The notes: generated by a model from the letters alone, not told the origin. A stretch of DNA of 42,588 nt from Bacteroidota bacterium (GCA_022711175.1 JAKLFM010000024.1:1-42588), one strand, 5' to 3'. Counted from the first letter of the stretch, positions 8,501-17,358 are shown. Translations and numbers: made by a program.

Positions 8501-10480
8501 ACAGCATACAATTTCTATATCAGGGTTGGTGGTGAACCGTTCAATTTCGACATTACCACAACCGATAAAGAAGGCAACGAACAAAAGATCAGGATGCCGC
8601 TGGCATTTCTCGAAAACTTTATTGCCCGTCACGAGAAATACCCGCTTGAAATCATTAAGGATTATAATGAAAAACAGCTCCAGCTCAATACTGTTGCGCT
8701 GAACAAGCAAAAAGTCGCTTTGGCCGAAAGCCTGCTCGACAATGATACCGTGTTCGAAACCGATGAAATCTCGTTCGGAGCCATTACCTATCCTTCAACC
8801 GGTTTGGGAAGTATTCGTTTCCACCCTGTGATGCAGTGGGCTGATATTTATCTTCAGCAGGTTAACCAGCTAACAGGCAGCAACGACCCGGTAAAAGTAG
8901 AACTTGTTGACGATTCAAATCCCGGGCATGTGTTTGCTGCCGTAAAACAGGGAGGTAAAGTTGATTTCACCGGCGGCGCCGATAAATCGGGAGGATTCCT
9001 GTCGCCCAACATACAGATCACTGCCCTCAGCAGGCTGCAAGGACCTGTTGGTGGCGCTATCGATGATATCAGCAACATGATTTTCAAGGCAAGCGAATTT
9101 TTTAAAGCATTAGACAACCTGCCTGTTGCCAAGATTTTCGGTGCTATCGAGATTTTTTCACTTTTTGCCGATACAAAAAGCCTGAAAGGCAGTCTGGATG
9201 CATACATCAGCAGCATAAACAACATCCGTAAGAAAATTGAAGAAATCAAGAACGACCTCATGCTGCTCGAAGCCCGGGCTCTTGAAACCGGCGAAAATAT
9301 TGCTCTGCAGGCTCAAAAACTCAAAGATGATATTGCAGCGCAGGTGAAAGCGCTTTTAGATACACTGAACAACAGCATACCCCGTATTCCAAACTTTAAA
9401 ACCTACATTACCGAAGAAGCACTGAATGTTGAGTACAAATGGATTCCCGAGCTTGAAAGTTCGCTCATCGAAGTATTCACTGATATCCTTGCTGTTAGAG
9501 TTGACAACCCGGGCAATGCATTATCAGTAACTACAAGGTTCAGCAAGCCTTTCGAGATGTCGAAGCCTCCGGTATTATCAACTGAAGCACGCTTTGAAAA
9601 GTTTGGGATACAAATCGCCAACATGCTGGAAGTCAACTTCAACTACCTGAAATTCACCGGTGGATCATCCGGTAAGAGCGACGTAAAAGTTGACCTGGGT
9701 CCCGGGATTCCGCTCAAATTTATCGGAGCTCTTGAATTTGTAAACAACCTTCAGAGCATCATTCCCAAAACAGGTTTTTCCGACGATGGCCCATACATTG
9801 AACTCACCACCACTGGTGTAAAAGCCGGGTTCACGATTTCGGTGCCCAATATTGCAGTGGGCATATGCATGATCACCAATATTTCGCTGGGTGCATTTGT
9901 GAACCTGCCATTCACAGGCGATCCGCTTACAGTCGGGTTCAATTTCTGCACAAAGGAAAATCCCTTCATGCTTACAATTTCCTGCTTTGGTGGCGGAGGA
10001 TTTTTCCAGCTTATTACCCGCCTCGACGGGCTGCAGTCGATTGAAGCGGCATTCGAATTTGGCGCTGCGGTTTCGCTCGATGTAGGAGTTGCCTCAGGAG
10101 GCGTTTCGGTAATGGGAGGCTTTTATTATAGTATGCTGCTGAAGGAAAAGCAACTCACCAATCCCGACCGCACCATCGAGGTTTCTGAAACTGAGCTTAC
10201 CGGTTACCTGCGCATTAACGGGCATTTGTCAATACTTGGACTGATCCATATTTCGCTGGAATTCTATCTGTGCCTTACCGCTAAAATTGAAAACGGCAAA
10301 GTGCGCAAACTCGAAGGTTCGGCAACACTGAAAGTAAAAGTTGAAATTCTCTTCTTCAGCAAAACCGTGTCGGTAACAGTACGTAAACAATTTGCCGGCA
10401 ACGAAGGTGACCCCACCTTTAAAGAAATGATTGAAGCCGACGACTGGCAGCAGTACTGCCTTGCTTTTGCAAACGAATAA
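5540..10480 (+). CDS. Giant protein of unknown function with Tat-type leader (1646 aa)
   Basis: I do not recognise a named family. The N-terminus has about 28 polar residues, then DRRKFFKSVGIGALALAPVFG, a twin-arginine-type signal (the Phe pattern and hydrophobic core fit; the leading region is long). Residues about 55-410 are beta-rich. Residues about 420-485 form a Pro/Lys/Glu-rich linker (repeats such as KTEPAKETPPPS). A long mixed region follows. Residues about 1210-1275 are a predicted coiled coil (NNIRKKIEEIKNDLMLLEAR). The last 250 residues are Gly-rich and beta-like, with CFGGGGFFQL at about 1482 and a final DDWQQYCLAFANE. I recall similar C-termini in uncharacterised giant proteins of other phyla, but cannot check this. 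The next giant gene starts 26 bases downstream, so they probably form an operon and may work as a pair. Confidence 0.85.
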   Translation: MGFTHFDLRFAREHALSAPSNNKKNLDRRKFFKSVGIGALALAPVFGSIRKILGAPFDIAPTTAGFVVRRKGAVAWQFPARIFEKGAVAKVETLNDSYHIDAQHISFAGTAQPFSFSADLYNDGLRWIMKFRIPEFGLESEVDFLRWLDGIEELSAEAKTSLVLGSADSGNSLEFGDKFMLGIDRRWNFSFSGKDSVKLQTNHQIFNTDQLLLTYNGKKSQQAGITAPHNALLCIAPAFAGWKEFISNLALADGNTINAFGNHPAVNLLFWTDRAGAVHETLWAAGNNGGLEYSIRNHETEAFKIHRYFILSEIFHHGVAKTYMAASVKNEGQWYANSLGSFLLGSEGDVPDFEAIGTGFKLENYRFAPLLTAFRPKVENAVTLATVSSKPVRLNISKQVSDPADFSLIETPVLPDTIIRKKTTISPVKITPPAQKTEQPVRNIKVEPRKTEPAKETPPPSRQAEPAKREVVKQPAIEIDRDKIVLKPLKLKFRILRPEDMMVLDFEFQNFKLTGTGNETTAELADKTKNGIVTVWFQTQHTLEEAFYEANNVKDDEKNPPSYAAVDIPARHLRAYRSRLVFEYKAGSPSFKLSLEELLNWSKFDLKVHPRAWIKLPAIVELDPSGSLKKVSPLKLRPAPVVSLEKPEKQFSLKIAANSRKVSNRLLIYEERNISKVLTPEISESVKLDNKLENIAKYLNVVEEVPEASTSIEAPALLYISPNQLAGFLHKLRADAKAAPEKTEGLRLQTTDPLSGAKGVISELWHTALGVKLKDGKISNDLPALTTIRALWAYDADKTLENVPGRNQPFMASLDANNRHKLVHTTSNYNITGYKPKAVPVNKLMLTSLGAYIDLHAFFDVPSPADDYLNIIEWQHFATLGRDHYVKVVEEGYLFPFGHKAAIVKITERKFEKTKKAAVNRQRMFIVVIEKEVLYDRSDPGNNFIKFPFQAVRIETASTPDIDNPVDSTVITVAPQSGSNPNKEKVNTAYNFYIRVGGEPFNFDITTTDKEGNEQKIRMPLAFLENFIARHEKYPLEIIKDYNEKQLQLNTVALNKQKVALAESLLDNDTVFETDEISFGAITYPSTGLGSIRFHPVMQWADIYLQQVNQLTGSNDPVKVELVDDSNPGHVFAAVKQGGKVDFTGGADKSGGFLSPNIQITALSRLQGPVGGAIDDISNMIFKASEFFKALDNLPVAKIFGAIEIFSLFADTKSLKGSLDAYISSINNIRKKIEEIKNDLMLLEARALETGENIALQAQKLKDDIAAQVKALLDTLNNSIPRIPNFKTYITEEALNVEYKWIPELESSLIEVFTDILAVRVDNPGNALSVTTRFSKPFEMSKPPVLSTEARFEKFGIQIANMLEVNFNYLKFTGGSSGKSDVKVDLGPGIPLKFIGALEFVNNLQSIIPKTGFSDDGPYIELTTTGVKAGFTISVPNIAVGICMITNISLGAFVNLPFTGDPLTVGFNFCTKENPFMLTISCFGGGGFFQLITRLDGLQSIEAAFEFGAAVSLDVGVASGGVSVMGGFYYSMLLKEKQLTNPDRTIEVSETELTGYLRINGHLSILGLIHISLEFYLCLTAKIENGKVRKLEGSATLKVKVEILFFSKTVSVTVRKQFAGNEGDPTFKEMIEADDWQQYCLAFANE

Positions 10481-10506
10481 TTTTTCACCGGATAACAAAT
10501 TATGCC

Positions 10507-13500
10507 ATGATACAGGAATTGGTCTTCACCACTCTGCCAAATCAAAGAACCGTCATCGAAGGGAAAGAACAATTAAAAGTTTCGGTATTTGTGACTGCAC
10601 GAATTAAAAGCATCACCGAAGCAAAACTATCTCAGGTTCCCGATTTACTAAACTGGGCTGACAAAATCAAAGAAACAAAATTTAGTTTTCGCTTTAGCGG
10701 AATAAGCAGCGACATTGAAGCTAAATTAGATAAGGATCAGATTGATACAGCACTGTACCACAGCATTTTCCATAACAATATTATCGTTGAGAAATACGAA
10801 ATGGAAAATCTCAGCCTGAAGCAGATAAACTCTTTTCCGGTAAAACATGTCAGTGATTTCCTGTTGAAAACATACAGCAAAGCTGCCATTGAAAGCCCCC
10901 GCACCTTGCTGCCCGCCGATTTCTTTATCGATCCCGACAGGTTGGGCGCCGTAACCGAAATGCGCATCGACCCCCAGGCGCCGGTACAGGCCGAAAACGA
11001 GCAACTCAAAAAGCCTTTACAGGCACGAACAATTCTGCTCAAAAAGGATGATGCCCGAAAAGAGGTTATCAACCTGCTGAAATCCAATAAGTTCATTCCT
11101 TTTGCCAAAACGCCTGAACCCATAAAGGATTTTGCACAATTCAAGAACTTTCATAAGCAGGATAAACTGAATATCAAGCCATTGGTCATAAAAAAGCCAA
11201 CTTTCGAATTCCACAACATACTGTCGGTGGTAAATAGCTACCCGCAAGTTATGCGAAAACTTGGCTTCATCCTCGATTTCGTGATTCCTTTGCCGACAGG
11301 CTTATCAGCAAACGGAACCATAAACCTGGTGCCAAAATCACTCACTTTTGCTGAACCCAACACAACGGTGTCGGTTCCGCTTACAGCTTACAATCTCACT
11401 TCCAGTGGCTTTTTTACTGCCGACAAAGCCGGTACAATATTCAAAAACGGTTTTGTGAAGATCAATTCAGACGAATTCTCGGTTGTCCAGATCGATACTG
11501 ACGGCGTTGCACTTAAAACAGCTAATACCGTTGAAAGCAAAACACATGAGGTTGCAAGATTCTTTGAAGTAAAATCAAGGGTAACACTCAACAAGGTTCA
11601 GCGGCCAGTTGCCCTGAAGCTGCAATCAAAAACCACACTGCAGGCGGCAGGCAACAAACCGGTAATGCAATTGCAGAAGATCAGGCCGCTTGAAAAGTTA
11701 AAACTCACCGAGCCGCCTGCAAATGATGGATTGCCGGCCATGCGTACTGCAGGTATAGCATTGGTTAGGAATGGCATGTCGGGACACATTGTAAAAAGGC
11801 TTGAAAGGAATGTAAATTTTCAGAAGTTGCTCATCGATGCGGCGCCAAAAGACAAGCTCCTGCCTGTTAAAATCCCTGTCGAAGCGCTTTATTCCGAAGA
11901 CATAGTGATGGGTTACCGTATGGATATCGCCTATGATGAGAACCCGGGCAAATGGTACTCACTTCACCAGCGCAAAAATGTTTACTCCTGGCATGACGAC
12001 GGAGGAACCGAACATCCCATCGACATAAATAAACCTGATGAAGGCTACGTTGAACTTGCACTCACCGAGACACCCGGGAAGCCTGACAACCTCTACGTAT
12101 CAGAAACACTGGCACGATGGGAAGGCTGGAGCCTGTCAGTGCGTAAACCCGGCTATGCTATCAATGAATCCGATGAACATCCGGCGGCAAAGCCCGAAGA
12201 CAGGCGCGACTTCGTTTATAGAGAGAAAGCGCTGGAAATGAAAAAATATGCTTTCGACCCTACACTCGATTTCAAACTTCATGCAGATGCCGGGATAGTA
12301 CCCGGCACCCTGCCTAAACTCAGGTTCGGGAAGAAATACCGCCTGCGCATCCGCACAGTTGACCTTTGCGGTAACAGCGCCGAACTGGGCAGCCAGTCGG
12401 ATGCTCCGGCAGAAACTACCAGGAGTAACATCAAGTATCTGCGTTATGAACCGCTATCAAGCCCTATTGTATTGGCAGGCAATGCTTTACGCGACGGGGA
12501 GTTTCTCGAACAGATGGTAATTCGCAGTAATTACAATACTGCCGCAAACACATACGAAAAGTTGCATGCCGTGAGGGGCCAGGCAGCTGATGGTATTTCG
12601 CAGCGTTACCTTTTGCCTCCCAAAAACAGTCAGCTTATGGCCGAAACCCATGGCATGTTTGATAAGGCATTTGGAAACAATCCCGATGTAGCAAGGAAAA
12701 TGTACGAACTTATTACTACACACGAAGGATTGTATCAACCGGGAAACAACAACGCTGAAAAAGTTTATGCTCCTTCGGAAGTAGAAATCATCTACCTGCC
12801 CGATCCAATGGCAGCCGGTGTGGCAATTTTTGCAGATGAAGAAGCTGAGAATACACATGCCCAGGACTTTAATCCTCGACTGTTCAGCTTTTTCACAAAG
12901 GATGAAATCTCGTCATCAGCGACTAACATTACCATACCCGAAGATTGGTATAATGCCGCAGTAATAAGGATCAAACTTGAAGAAGGGACATCAGGTTCTG
13001 ACTGGGACAAAAACAACCGCATTTTTACCGTCAGGCTGCCCAAAGGACAGCGTTTGAAATTAAAGATCAGCACTTTCTGGCGCGAAAACGACCTGAAAGA
13101 GTTATCTGCTATATGGAACCTGATTCGCGAAGGTAATCCATCCAATATTACTGATATTGAAGCAGATGCGATCAGCGGACAACATTGGATGGTAAGTCCC
13201 CCGCGTTCAATGGAGCTTGTGCATGCCGTGCAACAACCTGTCGATGCTCCCACCCTCGATAAAATCCTTCCTGAAAGGGATTATGGCGATACTTCGGCAG
13301 ATATCAATGCACGATTCACCGTTCATGGAGAAAGCACTGATTTTGTCGAGATACAGTCGCAATGGACTGAAAAAGCCGACGACTGCATTTCGGTGGATAT
13401 CAAGGATAAAAATTTCAGGTACACCATACCCGACATTGATATTTATTATCACGACAAAACCGTTACCATTGGCAATATTCCGGAACTCCGCCCCGACCTT

Positions 13501-14916
13501 AACTTCAATAAAACCAGGGTTGTAAGCCCCGTGTGGAAGGATGACCCAAAACGGATTTCAGCTACAGAAGTACAACCTGGTGCCACACGTATCAACCAAA
13601 TGTATCGCCAGCAGGCTGGAAAACTTTCTGAGATTAAATCGCAAAAAGATACTGCTCCAAAAACGGTTGTCAACAGTTTGAAATTAGAAATAGCCGAATC
13701 AAAATTCCACTTTGTAAAACTCCTTGATCTTCGTAACTTCCCTGTTGAACATTCGTTTGGCGATACAAAACACCGGTGGGTTGACTATTGCGTTGTAGCT
13801 TCGTCGCGATATAGGGAGTATTTTGGTAAAATTCTGGCTGCTGACCCCAAACTTATTACAACCCGACAATCAGAATGGAAGCAGAAAATTAACATACTTA
13901 GCACAGCCAGGCCAACCAAACCCGAAATTGATTACATCATTCCAATTTTTGAATGGCAGAAAGCTGACAAGGCCGATGCCATGCACCACAGGCGCAAAGG
14001 TGGCGGACTGCGTATATACCTTAAACGGCCATGGTTTTCGAGCGGCGATGATGAAATGCTGGCCGTTGTATTGCAAAACCAGGGTACAAATAGTGGACTA
14101 AAACCAATGACCATGATCGGAACCGGCGGATATACCGATCACTTTACACATTGGGGGAGTGATCCGCTGTTCTCATCGGCAATACCCCAAAATATCAGCC
14201 CAGTGCCGGCCAATTTCAGGATGAATCCAACAGTGGACAGCAACCTTGTATATCCGGGAAGAGAAAATACTAAAGCCACTGCTGTAGCATACCCGGTTGA
14301 ATTTGATAAAGAACGGCAGTTGTGGTTCTGCGATATTGCTCTGAATACCGACGACATGTATTTTCCCTTTATTAAGCTTGCTTTGGCTCGCTATCAGCCA
14401 CATTCTCTGCGCATTAACGAAACCGACGTTTGCTTATCGCCGGTGGTTATGGCCGGCATGATTCAACTTGTGCCCGAACGAACGACAACATTGAAGATTG
14501 CTCCCGAAGGCAACAGCCAGAAACTTACTCTCACTTTCGAAGGACCAGTGTACAACGAAAGAATGTCGCGTTTCGGAGTTAAATCGAGTGTAAGAATCAG
14601 CATTAATGATACTGCACTCTCACAACCGGTGCAGGGAGTGATAACCGACGGCCTTAATAAACGCAAACTTGAAAACGAAAGCTGGGAAATTGACATACTG
14701 CAAACTCATGTTACCAATAATGTTGTATCGCTCAGCCATGAGTTCAGGTTGCCCGAATCATTCAGAACCGGCGCTTTTGAGGTAATTGTTGAAGAAATTG
14801 AACACGGGCCGGTTAAAATGCAGGGACTTTCAGCTATTTACGAAAAGCGGCTTGAAGATCGCGAAGAAACTGACAGGCTGGTATTCGCTGATGTTTTCAG
14901 GGTGAACGAAAAGTAA
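10507..14916 (+). CDS. Giant protein of unknown function, partner of the preceding gene (1469 aa)
   Basis: I cannot assign a function. The ATG follows the stop of the first giant gene by 26 bases, with no Shine-Dalgarno. There is no signal peptide: the start MIQELVFTTLPNQRTVIEGK is soluble and beta-like. Visible features are a KKYRLRIRTVDLCGNS strand pattern near residue 611, similar to Ig/fibronectin-like repeats, an acidic Arg/Asp-rich region around 540-600, a FTVHGESTD segment near 938, and a C-terminal region ending in FEVIVEEIEHGP and a charged tail. The protein looks multi-domain and mostly beta. Because its partner has a Tat-type leader and Tat exports folded complexes, co-export by the partner is possible; that is speculation. 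A surface or secreted assembly, or a cytoplasmic one if the leader is not used, are both open. Confidence 0.85.
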   Translation: MIQELVFTTLPNQRTVIEGKEQLKVSVFVTARIKSITEAKLSQVPDLLNWADKIKETKFSFRFSGISSDIEAKLDKDQIDTALYHSIFHNNIIVEKYEMENLSLKQINSFPVKHVSDFLLKTYSKAAIESPRTLLPADFFIDPDRLGAVTEMRIDPQAPVQAENEQLKKPLQARTILLKKDDARKEVINLLKSNKFIPFAKTPEPIKDFAQFKNFHKQDKLNIKPLVIKKPTFEFHNILSVVNSYPQVMRKLGFILDFVIPLPTGLSANGTINLVPKSLTFAEPNTTVSVPLTAYNLTSSGFFTADKAGTIFKNGFVKINSDEFSVVQIDTDGVALKTANTVESKTHEVARFFEVKSRVTLNKVQRPVALKLQSKTTLQAAGNKPVMQLQKIRPLEKLKLTEPPANDGLPAMRTAGIALVRNGMSGHIVKRLERNVNFQKLLIDAAPKDKLLPVKIPVEALYSEDIVMGYRMDIAYDENPGKWYSLHQRKNVYSWHDDGGTEHPIDINKPDEGYVELALTETPGKPDNLYVSETLARWEGWSLSVRKPGYAINESDEHPAAKPEDRRDFVYREKALEMKKYAFDPTLDFKLHADAGIVPGTLPKLRFGKKYRLRIRTVDLCGNSAELGSQSDAPAETTRSNIKYLRYEPLSSPIVLAGNALRDGEFLEQMVIRSNYNTAANTYEKLHAVRGQAADGISQRYLLPPKNSQLMAETHGMFDKAFGNNPDVARKMYELITTHEGLYQPGNNNAEKVYAPSEVEIIYLPDPMAAGVAIFADEEAENTHAQDFNPRLFSFFTKDEISSSATNITIPEDWYNAAVIRIKLEEGTSGSDWDKNNRIFTVRLPKGQRLKLKISTFWRENDLKELSAIWNLIREGNPSNITDIEADAISGQHWMVSPPRSMELVHAVQQPVDAPTLDKILPERDYGDTSADINARFTVHGESTDFVEIQSQWTEKADDCISVDIKDKNFRYTIPDIDIYYHDKTVTIGNIPELRPDLNFNKTRVVSPVWKDDPKRISATEVQPGATRINQMYRQQAGKLSEIKSQKDTAPKTVVNSLKLEIAESKFHFVKLLDLRNFPVEHSFGDTKHRWVDYCVVASSRYREYFGKILAADPKLITTRQSEWKQKINILSTARPTKPEIDYIIPIFEWQKADKADAMHHRRKGGGLRIYLKRPWFSSGDDEMLAVVLQNQGTNSGLKPMTMIGTGGYTDHFTHWGSDPLFSSAIPQNISPVPANFRMNPTVDSNLVYPGRENTKATAVAYPVEFDKERQLWFCDIALNTDDMYFPFIKLALARYQPHSLRINETDVCLSPVVMAGMIQLVPERTTTLKIAPEGNSQKLTLTFEGPVYNERMSRFGVKSSVRISINDTALSQPVQGVITDGLNKRKLENESWEIDILQTHVTNNVVSLSHEFRLPESFRTGAFEVIVEEIEHGPVKMQGLSAIYEKRLEDREETDRLVFADVFRVNEK

Positions 14917-14969
14917 AAACCCGGCACGATCAAATGTCCGCAAATATTCATTGAGAGCAATTTTAGGAA

Positions 14970-15006
14970 TTCATTCAGAAAAGTTCATATTCTTCCTCTG
15001 AATGAA
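14970..15006. repeat. 10-bp perfect inverted repeat downstream of the giant gene pair
   Basis: TTCATTCAGA (14970-14979) pairs perfectly with TCTGAATGAA (14997-15006) around a 17-base loop, 54 bases after the stop of the second giant gene. There is no T-run, so it is not a classical terminator. It may stabilise the 3' end of the long transcript. Confidence 0.55.
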
Positions 15007-15049
15007 CGTTACTAATCTCAAGTTCAGCAATTAATATTTAAAGCGAAAA

Positions 15050-15069
15050 GTTCCAATAACTTTTGGAAC
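15050..15069. repeat. 7-bp perfect inverted repeat, weak terminator candidate
   Basis: GTTCCAA (15050-15056) and TTGGAAC (15063-15069) form a 7-bp stem with a 6-base loop, followed by AGTTTTGG. The T-run is short. It is the better of the two hairpins as a transcript end for the giant gene pair, but remains weak. Confidence 0.35.
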
Positions 15070-15102
15070 AGTTTTGGCTTCTTGTAATTCAAATTATTAT
15101 CC

Positions 15103-15252
15103 ATGTTTGCTACTCTCAAATACCCGGTACTTGGATTCATGAGGGTCAGGCTGCTTATCAGACGTGAATGTAAAAAATGGCTCGTCGAACTGATAGGCGC
15201 CGATCTGCAAATCGAAGTTTACGAAGAAGATTTCGTCCTTGATCCTCAATAA
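15103..15252 (+). CDS. Possible 49-residue small protein
   Basis: ATG at 15103 opens a 49-codon frame ending TAA at 15252. The peptide starts MFATLKYPVLGF, has a basic middle (RVRLLIRRECKKWL) and an acidic end (EIEVYEEDFVLDPQ-like). The composition looks protein-like, with an amphipathic basic segment then a compact acidic tail, and codon use resembles neighbouring genes. There is no Shine-Dalgarno, as is normal here. No family is recognised; chance is a real alternative for an ORF of this length. Confidence 0.35.
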   Translation: MFATLKYPVLGFMRVRLLIRRECKKWLVELIGADLQIEVYEEDFVLDPQ

Positions 15253-15395
15253 CAAGGATGCAAAGGTGTAAACTGCGCATGAATTTAATGACGCACAATT
15301 AACATGTGCCGGGATTATTGTGATTAATAAGCATATCCCAAAGAGTATAAAGTACTCATATAAAAACTATTAGTTCACTGATGTATGTATATGTT

Positions 15396-15437
15396 CCGGG
15401 TGCCGGGTGCCGGGTGCCAGATTCCGGGTTCCATGTG
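15396..15437. repeat. CCGGGTG tandem heptamer repeat, decaying
   Basis: Three exact CCGGGTG units (15396-15416) are followed in the same 7-base register by degenerate units CCAGATT, CCGGGTT and CCATGTG. The GC-rich motif stands out from AT-rich surroundings and encodes nothing. Confidence 0.8.
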
Positions 15438-15467
15438 ACGGGCTAAAGTCCAATTTCCAGTCTCAAG

Positions 15468-15538
15468 TTTCCCGTTTTCCCTCCCTCCCACTCTCATAAT
15501 CTTCCACTCTCCAAATCTCTCAATCTCCCAATCTCCTG
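15468..15538. repeat. Pyrimidine-rich low-complexity tract next to the argS stop
   Basis: About 70 bases composed almost only of C, T and some A, with repeated CTCTC, TCCCA and CAATCTCC words, ending four bases before the argS stop codon. On the argS transcript it is a purine-rich 3' region. It can be read as a degenerate short repeat rather than a gene. Confidence 0.7.
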
Positions 15539-15542
15539 ACCG

Positions 15543-17339
15543 CTACATCCTCTCAGGAACTTCTATCCCCAGAAGCCACATTGCATTGCTGATCACATTT
15601 CCTGCAAAGTTGCACAGGCCAAGCCTGAAATTGCGTACTGCTTCATCTTCTTCCTTCAGGATGGTTATGTCATGATAAAACCTGTTGTATGCGCCGGCCA
15701 GCTCGTAAGCATAATTGGCAATTACGGCAGGGCTGTGCATTTCGGCTGCCAGTGAAATTGTTGACGGAAAATCGTGCAAAAACCTCAATACTTCCTTTTC
15801 CTGGGGTGCAATTTTAGCGGTATAATCCGAGAAATCATGATGCTGGTCCGAATTGATACCAAGTTCCAGTGCCTTGCGCATCACCGACTGTATTCTTGCA
15901 TAGGTATACTGTATAAAAGGTCCGGTATTACCATTAAAATCAACCGACTCTTCAGGATTGAACAGCATGTTTTTCTTCGGATCAACCTTGAGTATAAAGT
16001 ACTTGAGCGCGCCGAGCCCGATGATACGATAGAGTTTTTCGGCTTCGTCGCCATCAAATGACTCGAGTTTTCCCAATTCACGTGCCATGCGTTCTGCCGT
16101 TTCAAACATTTCCTGCATCAGGTCGTCAGCATCAACAACAGTTCCTTCGCGCGATTTCATCTTACCATGAGGCAACTCAACCATGCCATACGACAGATGA
16201 TAAATTGCATCCGACCACGAGCAACCCAGGTGCTTCAGAACCAGTTTCAGTACATTAAAATGGTATTCCTGTTCATTGCCAACAACATAAATGAGCTGAG
16301 ATGGATTGTATTCGTCATACCGCTGCCGTGCCGTGCCCATATCCTGGGTCATATAAACCGATGTGCCGTCGCTTCGAAGCAGTAGTTTCTCATCCAGGCC
16401 ATCGGGTGTAAGGTCAATCCAAACCGAGCCATCGCTTCGTTTGGTAAAGACACCTTTTTCAATGCCTTCGTTTACCAGCGACTTGCCTAGCAGGTAGGTG
16501 CGCGATTCATAGTATATCTTGTCGAAATCAATGCCCAGCGTTTTATAAGTAATATCGAAACCATCGTAAACCCATCGGTTCATCATTTCCCAAAGCCTTA
16601 TGGTTTCGGGGTCGTGTGCTTCCCATTTCCTGAGCATTTGCTGAGCTTCGAGAATGAGCGGAGCCTTTTTAGCAGCTTCTTCGGGTTCGATTCCTGATGC
16701 GACCAGTTCGGCAATCTCATTCTTATAATGCTGATCGAAGATCACATAGTATTTGCCAACCAAATGGTCGCCCTTGGTACCGCTTGTTTCAGGCGTTTCG
16801 CCATTACCCCATTTCTGCCAGGCCAGCATGCTCTTGCAGATGTGAATACCGCGATCGTTCACCAGGTTTACTCTCGCCACCTTGTTGCCCGAAGCTTCGA
16901 GAATGCGTGAAAGCGAAAATCCCAGCAAGTTATTGCGGATATGACCGAGATGTAACGGCTTGTTAGTGTTGGGAGATGAAAACTCAACCACAACGGGAGA
17001 ATCGCCGGCGGGCGCCTTTAAACCATAGCTGATGTTAGAGCAGTTTTCCTGAAGAAAAGTAATCCAATAAAAAGACTTAAGCGAGATATTCAGAAAGCCT
17101 TTGATTACGTTAAATGATTCAACCTCGGGCATGTGTGAACAGAGATAATCACCTATCTCAGAGGCTGTAATTTCAGGAGACTTTTTCGAAACCCGTGTAT
17201 AAGGAAATACAACAACGGTAAAGTCCCCTTCAAACTCTCTGCGGGTTTTCTGTAGTTGAATCTGCAAGCTTTCCCTGTCAATAGAATATAAACTTGCTAT
17301 TGCCTCACTAATAGCAGCACTCAGCCTCGCTTCCACCAT
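15543..17339 (-). CDS. argS: Arginyl-tRNA synthetase
   Basis: A 598-residue class I aminoacyl-tRNA synthetase that charges tRNA-Arg. Visible features are the N-terminal Arg-tRNA synthetase domain (residues 1-90), the VVEFSSPNTNKPLHLGHIRN signature with the HIGH-type motif LHLGHIRNN near residue 130, the YVVGNEQEYHF segment, the degenerate KMSKS loop MKSREGT, and the C-terminal DALR anticodon-binding domain (ANYAYELAGAYNRFYHD), ending GIEVPERM. Length is normal. It is encoded alone on the minus strand with its own promoter upstream of 17339. Confidence 0.98.
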   Translation of the reverse strand: MVEARLSAAISEAIASLYSIDRESLQIQLQKTRREFEGDFTVVVFPYTRVSKKSPEITASEIGDYLCSHMPEVESFNVIKGFLNISLKSFYWITFLQENCSNISYGLKAPAGDSPVVVEFSSPNTNKPLHLGHIRNNLLGFSLSRILEASGNKVARVNLVNDRGIHICKSMLAWQKWGNGETPETSGTKGDHLVGKYYVIFDQHYKNEIAELVASGIEPEEAAKKAPLILEAQQMLRKWEAHDPETIRLWEMMNRWVYDGFDITYKTLGIDFDKIYYESRTYLLGKSLVNEGIEKGVFTKRSDGSVWIDLTPDGLDEKLLLRSDGTSVYMTQDMGTARQRYDEYNPSQLIYVVGNEQEYHFNVLKLVLKHLGCSWSDAIYHLSYGMVELPHGKMKSREGTVVDADDLMQEMFETAERMARELGKLESFDGDEAEKLYRIIGLGALKYFILKVDPKKNMLFNPEESVDFNGNTGPFIQYTYARIQSVMRKALELGINSDQHHDFSDYTAKIAPQEKEVLRFLHDFPSTISLAAEMHSPAVIANYAYELAGAYNRFYHDITILKEEDEAVRNFRLGLCNFAGNVISNAMWLLGIEVPERM

Positions 17340-17358
17340 AATATTCCGGTTTTTGCGA

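Larger units (their letters stand above)
14917..15542. other. 626-base gap after the giant genes: inverted repeats, small ORF, heptamer repeat, pyrimidine tract
   Basis: No long gene is present. From left to right the gap holds a 10-bp inverted repeat at 14970-15006, a 7-bp inverted repeat at 15050-15069, a 49-codon ORF at 15103-15252, about 140 bases of AT-rich DNA with nothing recognisable, a CCGGGTG tandem heptamer at 15396-15437 and a pyrimidine-rich tract running to the stop codon of argS. The main elements are listed separately. Confidence 0.7.

Noticed and set aside
12792..13253. 153-residue minus-strand ORF
   Set aside because: Antisense shadow of the second giant gene, no upstream promoter and Ser/Cys-rich shadow-like composition.
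15396..15437. CRISPR-like or regulatory repeat array
   Set aside because: The heptamers are directly adjacent without spacers and decay quickly. No cas genes are in the window.
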